Position numbers and translations under genes: made by a program. From Grifola frondosa (Eukaryota > Basidiomycota > Agaricomycetes > Polyporales > Grifolaceae): a stretch of DNA of 64,000 nucleotides. The stretch covers positions 1,946,027 through 2,010,026 of the forward strand of contig LUGG01000006.1 in the NCBI GenBank assembly GCA_001683735.1. The letters run 5' to 3'. The notes beneath the pieces were generated by a model. The model was not told the DNA's origin and did no database searches. It saw only the letters and a list, made by a program, of their open reading frames with translations. Positions 57,231-64,000 of this stretch are shown one piece after another. Each line of letters starts with the position of its first letter. Positions within the stretch are counted from its first letter, which is position 1.

Positions 57231-58257
57231 TTATTGACCATGTGGCTGAACTGCCTTTCCTTTTAAATCCACTTGTCTATCCACCTCATGATCAATCTTG
57301 CCAAGTTTCAGGGCTTTATCCAAGCTATCCTCCTCCTCGGCATTAGACGGGTTTCGGCTCGGCTTTGTGAACTGGATGCAATGAAGGCCGGACTTGTCCA
57401 GAAACTTGCGATCTTCATATGTGACATAACGAAGCTTGCTGATGGAGGGTAGCACCTCCACAAAAGATGGGTTGCTATCAATCTGGTGCTCCACCTCATC
57501 CATAGATGCTGACTGCGCCAAAGCCTCTGCTCTAAGCAAGATCTGCCCAACATCTGCGGTCATTTCCCTGAACTGGGAGATTGCATGCCGGCGTTTGTAC
57601 AGCAACTGGGTTTGGACTCGAATCCGATCGGGCAGATATTCTAAGGCTTGCTCATTCATGATGGTTTCTGAAGGATTCTCAAATGTAATGAATGTCGAAC
57701 CATCATGGCCTTCAGGAAGTGGAGAGCCGAGGTCATACTCTGGCAAAATGGCGCTGGGGTCAATACCATCAAAGCCTGGGCTGATAGAGGGGGAGTGTAT
57801 GGGTGAACCAAGGTCATAGTCGATGTCGATGAATGCCGGGCTGACAGCACGGGATTGAGGTGGAAAGCCGAGATCATACTCGAGGCCAGGACTGGGTGCA
57901 TGGAATTGGGGTATGGGACCAAGGTCATACTCTCCAGTGGCCGGGCTGGGAGAGCGGGATTGGGGTGCAGAACCGAGATCATACGCTTCAAAGACTGGGC
58001 TGGGAGAGCGGGATTGGGGTGCAGAACCGAGGTCATAACTATCATTTATGGATCGTGGAGAATTTAATTCATAGTCTTTATGAAGGATGATTAGCTAAAA
58101 ATGATTAGAGATAACATTTTACTTTACCCATGTCGATATCGGCTTCCGGTGTTGGACTAGCAGTCAGATTTCCCAGTTGCATCTCTACCTCCATAGAACT
58201 CGAGTCTCGGTAATATTGCCCACGGCCAGCGACATCGGTTTTCATCTGAGACGGCAT
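57231..58257 (-). CDS. YDLGSP-repeat protein B2
   Basis: Start MPSQMKTDVAGRGQYYRD at 58257. One intron (GTAAAG...TAAAG, about 58127-58076) sits at the position of the last B1 intron and leads into DYELNSPRS. Then six more motif copies (YDLGSAP twice, YDLGPIP, YDLGFPP, YDLGSPI, YDLGSPL) are spaced 17-27 residues apart, each followed by Gln/Ser-Pro-rich text such as QSRSPSPVFEA. The C-terminal part matches B1: LEYLPDRIRVQTQLLYKRRH and SASMDEVEHQIDSNPSF. It ends KGKAVQPHGQ. It is divergent from A2 with about 475 bp between starts. It has seven motifs against four in B1, so the array changes in number. Confidence 0.68.
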
Positions 58258-58731
58258 TCAAATAGGGGAATTTCCTGCAAAATGTGAGCAAAAAAACATT
58301 GGAATGCAGTGTTGTTGGGCCAATACCTTGCTGTTCAAAGTAGTGGTTGGATAAGATGAATGCCGGTACGAGTTTAACTTTCTAACAAATGATTGTTGTT
58401 AGAAGTCAGGTATGATCCCTAAGTGAATGATAACTTACTACCTGGATGGGTTGCAGGAAGAGAGGGGAAAACAGCATGGGGTTCAGACTTCAGTCTTTAT
58501 CTCACGTGCCTGAAATTAGCGAACTCCGACCGGTAAATGGGTGGAGATGGCCGAAAATAATGCCGATAGAAATCAACATCTCACGATCACGTGATATCTC
58601 CCAAATCCTTCATAACCCCGAAGTCCCTTCTCTCACGTCTTTTCCTCCTCTCACTTGAAACATCACCAAGTCCATTCAAACCAGCCGACACGCTTTAGTC
58701 TTTACCGACATCCAGCTCTTTTTTTGATACC

Positions 58732-61262
58732 ATGTCTGAAATCAACGTCAACACTTTCAACACCAATGCCGGCTCCCTCTGTGCGGCTTTGGAAATTGCT
58801 CCGAAACGTGATCATGAGAGGTATCCTGACTTTGCTGCCCAATGGTGGACTGAATTTGTGAGTCACCGGCTTTGAATGGGAGTGGTGCTAATTTCATTTT
58901 TTAGAATGCTTTGTTCAGGATGATGAGGGAACTCGCCCAACAGGGAAAGCGCTTTCAAATTCCGGCCCCGATTCTCAGTGCCGTATGCGAGGCTCAGGAC
59001 GCTAGCAAGGACCATCGAGTCAAGAATCTGAATGCCATCAGTGCCGAGGACCCCCGTATTGCAAAACACGCCTGGGTAAAAACCGTTGTGCAGGAAATCC
59101 CAGCTCACGAGAATGTGAACGTTTGGTGGAAGGATTGTAAGCGATTTTGTTTTGACTTCAGACTGTGCTGACAAAAGGCGGCAGATATCGAACCCCGGGT
59201 TCAGCCACCTAAGCCCAAGGCTCCCAAACCCGCACCACCAGCCAAGAAGATGGGCCGATCTGGTCAACGTGCTGAAGACCGGGTGGAAAGGAACTCAGGC
59301 AAAGAGGGTGATGTTGAGATGGCAGACGCCCCTCGTGACAAAGGAAAGGGGGTTGCAAAACCCGGTGTGTGTCAATCTGTTCGATATACAATCGTATTTA
59401 CACCTCACTTAAGTGTCCAAACCCGCCAACCCATCCAAAACCATCAAACATCCCCCAAAATCGAAGGAAATTATATCAAGTGAAGACGATTCCTCAGTGG
59501 AAGATCTGCCTCCAGCTCCTCCAGAGCAGGCAAGCCGAAAGCCGCAGAGAGGCGCAGGCTCAAAGTCAGAGGTTCTCGAGGACTTCGTGGTTCCTGATGA
59601 AGATGAAGAAGATCCAGAGGGCGACTACATGCCAAAGCAAACGAAGGTCAAGCTGGAAAGCCTGGTGAACGGCGTCCGCCGCCAAAGTTTTTGCGTTCTG
59701 TGAGTGATGATGCGGGATTCACGTTCATGCCATTCACCACCGGCGTTCAGGAAATCACTTGCCAGCAGTGCATCACTCGCCATGAGACGTGTTATGTCTT
59801 TACCAGCAGCATTATCTGCATGAACTGCCGGAGGAGCAAAACATCGTGCAACCTCAGTGGACGCCGTGATAAAAAGGGAGGAAAATGGATGTGGGCAGAG
59901 CAAAACCGTTCGAGGGAGGAACGTTTGGCAGAAGGGGGATACTTCCTCCTCGCAATCTTCAACTGGAAGCCGCACTCGCCAAAGACTGGAACGAGCTAGA
60001 GCAAGACCGGGTTGAAAAGGAGCTGAAACGGGTTGCAGCAAAAGCAGCAAAAGCAGCCAACGAAAGCTCATCGAAACCCACATCAAAGGGGGCTGGCAAG
60101 AAAAAGCCGAGCAAAATGATAGGTGAGGTGCATCTATCATTTACTTTCACTTATTCACATGACTTTCAGAGACAGAGATGGATCCGAAAGGTGGAAAACG
60201 AAAGCCGCGCACCAAACCTGCAGGTGAGTCATTTTTGGTTGAGCGCTGTGAATATTAAAGTCGAATCCCACACAGAGCATCCATCAGAGCAAGAATTGGA
60301 TGCTACGCCACCCAAGAAGTTTATCAAACGCCCAAATCCGTTTCCCCTCAGGAGGAGGAAGAGGAGGAGATTGTTTCACCTCCACGTCCTCCCAAGCACA
60401 GTCGCGCTAGATGTGAGAACCAACATTTTTGAGTATCTATTTCACTGAAAGCCCAATCCCACACAGCAATCTCAGAATCTGAAGAATCTGAGGCATCAGT
60501 GCCACTCCTCCGTCAAGCACAATGGCCGAATGCCGGCCCATCAGGGGATGAAGACCAGGAGATCACGTCATCAGCACGGCCAGCAAAGCGCCGCAAAGCC
60601 ATGAGTGAGTATTACCTTATTCTCTCGGTATTCAGCTGAAAGTTCAAACCCACATAGCTCATCCTGATGTCGAGGACCATGACATCGAGATGAATTCTCC
60701 GCTCTTAGATGGGGACAATGGCATCAGACCCAGGTCTTATCAAAGTCGGGAGATAGAGCTGCGACCAAGTGTCGCAGCAGAAGACCGGGCCAAAATTTGG
60801 GAGCAATTCCAGGAATCTAATCGTGTCATGGCGCATTTCGTGGAAACCATCATTCCCCAGATCCAGGTGGCCATTCCACAGATACAATTGGCAATTCCGC
60901 GACTGGATGCAATGGAACCGATGGTCGACGAACTTATGCGCGGCCAGATAATTGCCGACAAAGCCATCACCAAGCTTGCCAACATTGAACCCCGGCGAAA
61001 AGCCGAGATCGAGCACCTTACTATGGAGAATGACATGCTGAAAGCCGTAGTTGAGAATCTTCGAATCACGGTCCTCGACAGTTCCAGCCGACCTCATGCT
61101 GAAGCCTCCACTCAGGTGCAGCAGGCCGGGATTCAAGCAGATGGGATTCTTCGCGTGGACAAAAGCACATCACCTCTGCGATCACCAGAATTGGGACCCA
61201 GTGATAAGGACATTGTAGTGAAAGATGGGTCGGGTTTGGAGGCCAAGTCTGCAGTGGTTTGA
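58732..61262 (+). CDS. Zn2Cys6-cluster protein A2, candidate DNA-binding regulator
   Basis: Start MSEINVNTFNTNAGSLCAAL at 58732. The intron after QWWTEF matches A1. Exon 2 reads IPAPILSAVCEAQDASKDHR. A Pro/Lys-rich exon (QPPKPKAPKPAPPAKK) and an acidic exon (EDFVVPDEDEEDPEGDYMPK) follow. The zinc array at about 59758-59855 is C-x2-C-x6-C-x8-C-x2-C-x6-C (TCQQCITRHETC...ICMNCRRSKTSC). After it the frame needs a shift at the G-run near 59935, where LAEGG meets ILPPRNLQLE, or an unrecognised intron. Later exons are short and basic (KKPSKM, GGKRKPRTKP, AKRRKAM). The last one (60655-61262) holds repeated IPQIQVAIPQIQLAIP and a coiled coil. It is divergent from B2. Confidence 0.6.
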
Positions 61263-62032
61263 ACAAGGACGTCGATATGCAGGACACTTAGCATGTTTCA
61301 TTCATACCAGGCTTCTGATGTTTCGCCTATGTAACATTTTCAATTCACTTAGTGAACATTTTGCTTTGCTTCTGCCTATTTGACACCTCAAAGCCGATCT
61401 CGGTTTCGCGTTCATTCAATTCACAGTCATACACCTCGGGTTTGAGATAGCGGGTTTGGGATATGTATGTTATTCAGTTGGCTTTGAACCATAATCACTC
61501 GATTTGTGTAGCGTCTTTTAGGACTGAACGTTGTAGCACTGCAATTCGGCCAAACCCTCGAAAAGAACAGGCTAGAAGCAGCAACTCAATTGGACTTCAA
61601 AGAACAGCCGGGAATGACTTGAAGCGCTGAAGATGTGTTGTAAGCATCATTCAATTTCTGGCCACCTCTCGGCACATGATTGATGTTTTTATAAATATGT
61701 CCAGTCAGATGACAGCCACATCGAATATAATGGAATATTCATTTGAATGTTCTTCTCATCTTATCTCTATGAGCCAGGCTATCGGGATTCACCGTGTCAA
61801 AATCTGCTTGACTTCCTGAACCCAATTCCATCTGAAAGAGGCACGGCCTCAGTCTGCCAGGTAATTAATACGATCCCAAAAACCAATTTGGAACTATCAT
61901 TTGATCATCAAATTCTTCACCAAATTCTGAGGTCTACTAATCTGGGAAATTAGGGTTCTCATGTTTAAAATATCTCACCTGCTTTCACTTATATAAGAGT
62001 CGCTACTCGAGATCGATCCAGCAACTTTTACC
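61263..62032. other. No gene supported
   Basis: Spacer between A2 and C2. CCGGG words and AAAGCCG motifs recur. No convincing frame is seen. Confidence 0.35.
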
Positions 62033-62914
62033 ATGCAATCGCCCCGTACACCCACCGCTTTTCCTGTGAATGAAGTTTTTTTTGCGCCCGTGTGACACGC
62101 ATGGTCGTGCACCTCATGCAGGGGTAAGTGGCTGAAAAACATCATATAAAATACTAATTTGTATTTTGTCACAGTTTGTATTCTGAATACCTTGCCCGGG
62201 TTCCAGTTCCAGAACGCACTGCTGCAGTGTCCCGGATTACAGAGAATGTGCAACTGCTGCTCCATTCGGCTGAGAGGATGGAAGTCTTAGTGGGGATGAT
62301 GAATTTCGAGGGAGAGTTGGATGGTGACGCTGAAACCGAGTTCATGATGCTCTTTTCCCATGCACTGTTGATTGTTTTAGAGGAACTATATCCTGTGGAT
62401 GAGGTAAGCTCAATCCCATCGGCTTTCAGGTTTTACACCCATGATGCTACAACAGAATGACATGCATGCAGAAGTCGGGTCCACGTCCACCCAAAGCTCA
62501 CCGCATGAGGGTGGAATGGAAACGGATGCCGTCTCCCCTCAATCCCAGACGACGGGTTTCGCCAGCAACCCCCAAGAAGTCCAGGACATCTTTGCCATCA
62601 CAGCCTTGGAGTCTACGTCGGACCACGCTGTTGCGCGCGGCCAAACAACACCCTCCTCCCCGAATCCCGGTCAGGATAATCTCACCCACTACATGATCAA
62701 CCAGTTCCTCCAGGGGAGGCCTCTTCCACGTTTCGTGAAGCGCAGGCAGCTGAAGATGGTCAGGGTTCGGCGGTTGACATATGAGCCAGGAGAGATGGCT
62801 GATGATGTTATGAGTGATTCGTCGGAGCCGATGTCCTCGCCAACCCCGGTGCCCGCAGACCAAGTTCGAAAGCCGTTCCCGGATTTGAGGGAGAAACAGA
62901 AGAAAGATCTCTGA
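62033..62914 (+). CDS. Small accessory protein C2, possibly broken in exon 1
   Basis: Start MQSPRTPTAFPVNEVFF at 62033. A run of eight T at about 62081-62088 leads to an in-frame TGA; one base fewer would open the frame up to a GTAAGT at about 62124. Exon 2 (from 62174) reads LYSEYLARVPVPERTAAVSR and LLLHSAERMEVLVGMMNFEG, ending LEELYPVDE. A 52-nt intron (GTAAGC...ACAACAG) at about 62404-62455 follows. The last exon is Ser/Pro/Gln-rich with HYMINQFLQGRPLPRFVKRR and ends EKQKKDL at 62914. Layout parallels C1. No family is recognised. Confidence 0.5.
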
Positions 62915-63363
62915 GCATTATTCTCCTGTATTGCGCGTAACGTTTGTACAATGTATTGATTTGATCAGCATTCAATGTAATCGTCCATGAACAATGCTCC
63001 AAAGCCATCTGAAGTGGAAATAAACAAGTGAGACCACTACATAGCAGTCATTTTGGTCTTCATCACCCTCATAGTCTGGTTTCACTCATATCGGCTTTGG
63101 TGATCACATTTTGGTATGTTACAATGTATGAAACTATGCATCGGAAATAAGATTAAATCAGAATTATTAATAAAGATAAATTGAATTAATCTCTTATCAT
63201 TTCATTCTGAAAGCCACATCTATAGTGAGATCCACCTCTCAAGTATGAAAAGGTCCTGGCTTCAGCATGGGATACATCGGGATTCATCTTTAGAGTGCCT
63301 GGTCTTCATGACAAAAGAATCGCATGCGAGATCAAAAAATTTATTAAAGTCCCCGGCTTTTAC
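62915..63363. other. Right subterminal region, no gene seen
   Basis: AT-rich spacer without a supported gene. Confidence 0.4.
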
Positions 63364-63631
63364 AAAGAATAATCGAATTTCATAGCTAGAGCAATGGCTT
63401 TCATAAAGAATGCCGAATTACAGCACTCATTGCTTCAATCACAAAGCCTGGTGAAGTTTTTGATTCTGGAGGCGGAACATGGCATCAATTACACAGCAAA
63501 AATATTGGGCTTTCGGCATCAACATATCGCGGTGCAAGGTGCACCGGGTTTCGTGATTAAAGCAACCAGTGCTGTAATTCGGCATTCTCTATGAAAGCCA
63601 TTGCTCTAGCTATGAAATTCGATTATTCTTT
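63364..63631. repeat. Inverted-repeat unit with 64-bp arms, MITE-like
   Basis: Arms at 63364-63427 and 63568-63631 are complementary with one mismatch (AAAGAATAATCGAATTTCAT at the outer end). The spacer is 140 bp. No ORF or clear target duplication is seen. It may be a MITE inserted near the end of the giant element, or a structural part of it. Confidence 0.7.
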
Positions 63632-63849
63632 ACCAAAACTGGACACCTTGACCATAGAGTCTGGTTACTTTAGCTATGAAGGCTGAGGTAGACAGATGAA
63701 ACCCAGCTTCCATGAAAGCCAGTTACTTTGATCATGATATTGACAATGGTCGGGTTTCAGTTATAGATGAGTATGGTAAGCTGAATAACTATAGTTCAAC
63801 GTGAAAACTGACCAAAAACAAACCCACTCAAGATACGGTCTTAGTGTGG

Positions 63850-64000
63850 CTATCAATTTTTTTCTTCCTTCCGGCTGTGCCGTGTTTATGGGGTTTAATG
63901 CAATGCCCGGCCCTTCCATGATCATGGGAATATTGAATCCCGGCCCTTCCACATACACAGGTATAATTTGAATCCCGGCCGGGCCCGGCTCTTCCGTGAA
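63850..64000 (-). repeat. Right inverted end of the giant KDZ element
   Basis: This is the inverted counterpart of 41684-41850. The window ends inside it, at the base matching 41684. Confidence 0.8.

Larger units (their letters stand above)
41684..64000. mobile_element. Giant KDZ transposon carrying TET/JBP and accessory genes; right end beyond window
   Basis: The stretch 41684-41850 is repeated inverted at 63850-64000, including a perfect 43-bp match (41694-41736 with 63948-63990) starting AGCCGGGCCCGG. The outermost bases continue left of 41684 as another GCCGGGG-type unit (about 41654-41680), so the true right end probably lies some tens of bases beyond the window. Inside are a KDZ transposase, a TET/JBP gene and eight accessory genes, about 22.3 kb in all. 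KDZ (Kyakuja-Dileera-Zisupton) transposons of mushrooms are known to be linked with TET/JBP genes (Iyer et al., PNAS 2014). That the whole 22 kb moves as one unit is inferred from the inverted ends. Confidence 0.75.

Noticed and set aside
1..64000. tRNA or rRNA genes
   Set aside because: No cloverleaf-like segment with A and B boxes and no rRNA core sequence was noticed on either strand. A dedicated scan could not be run.

Overview
The window looks like a transposon-dense segment of an Agaricomycete (mushroom-forming basidiomycete) genome. The evidence is short introns of about 48-77 nt and the combination of Plavaka, KDZ, DDE_3 and chromodomain Ty3/gypsy elements, TET/JBP dioxygenase genes, a BTB/POZ gene and non-reducing polyketide synthase fragments. 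I found no tRNA, rRNA or CRISPR array. Most coding matter belongs to mobile elements or broken gene copies. The BTB gene at 10.1-11.1 kb is the clearest ordinary host gene. Family assignments come from reading translations by eye and from memory of the families, not from searches.

1-11 kb: a Plavaka transposase enters from the left edge and is followed by degenerate, intron-retaining copies of host genes (an Erv46-like ER-Golgi cargo receptor and a YCK/Cki1-type casein kinase 1). An element with 14-bp inverted ends and a 4-bp target duplication (5224-9270) carries pieces of a Mid1 calcium-channel gene and of a non-reducing PKS. Deleting it rejoins an open frame. A BTB gene follows. 11.8-13.1 kb holds a tandem array of exon-intron-like modules.

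13.3-23.8 kb: a complete but decayed minus-strand chromodomain Ty3/gypsy retrotransposon, with 235-bp LTRs, target duplication GTTTG, a polypurine tract, broken gag and pol, and an extra long ORF between the chromodomain and the 3' LTR. Its LTRs differ at five sites; all are transitions and four are at CpG. 23.8-33 kb: minus-strand fragments of three Agaricomycete multi-exon families that I associate with mobile elements but that have no known function.

32.5-41.1 kb is a nested set. A TET/JBP gene is split by a 7.4-kb DDE_3 transposon (TA duplication, 36-bp inverted ends). The transposase gene of that element is split by a 4.3-kb foldback element with about 1.6-1.9-kb inverted arms built of palindromic minisatellites.

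41.7-64.0 kb appears to be one giant KDZ transposon of more than 22 kb. A 43-bp perfect inverted match lies at 41694-41736 and 63948-63990. Between the ends lie a KDZ transposase, a second TET/JBP gene with a complete Fe(II)/2OG signature, and accessory genes: two Zn2Cys6 proteins (A1, A2), two proteins with tandem YDLGSP motifs (B1, B2), two small proteins (C1, C2), and single-copy D and E. A and B are divergent pairs, present twice in opposite orientation around the transposase-TET core. This element, with its DNA-modification enzyme, candidate regulator and repeat protein, is the best candidate for an undescribed system.
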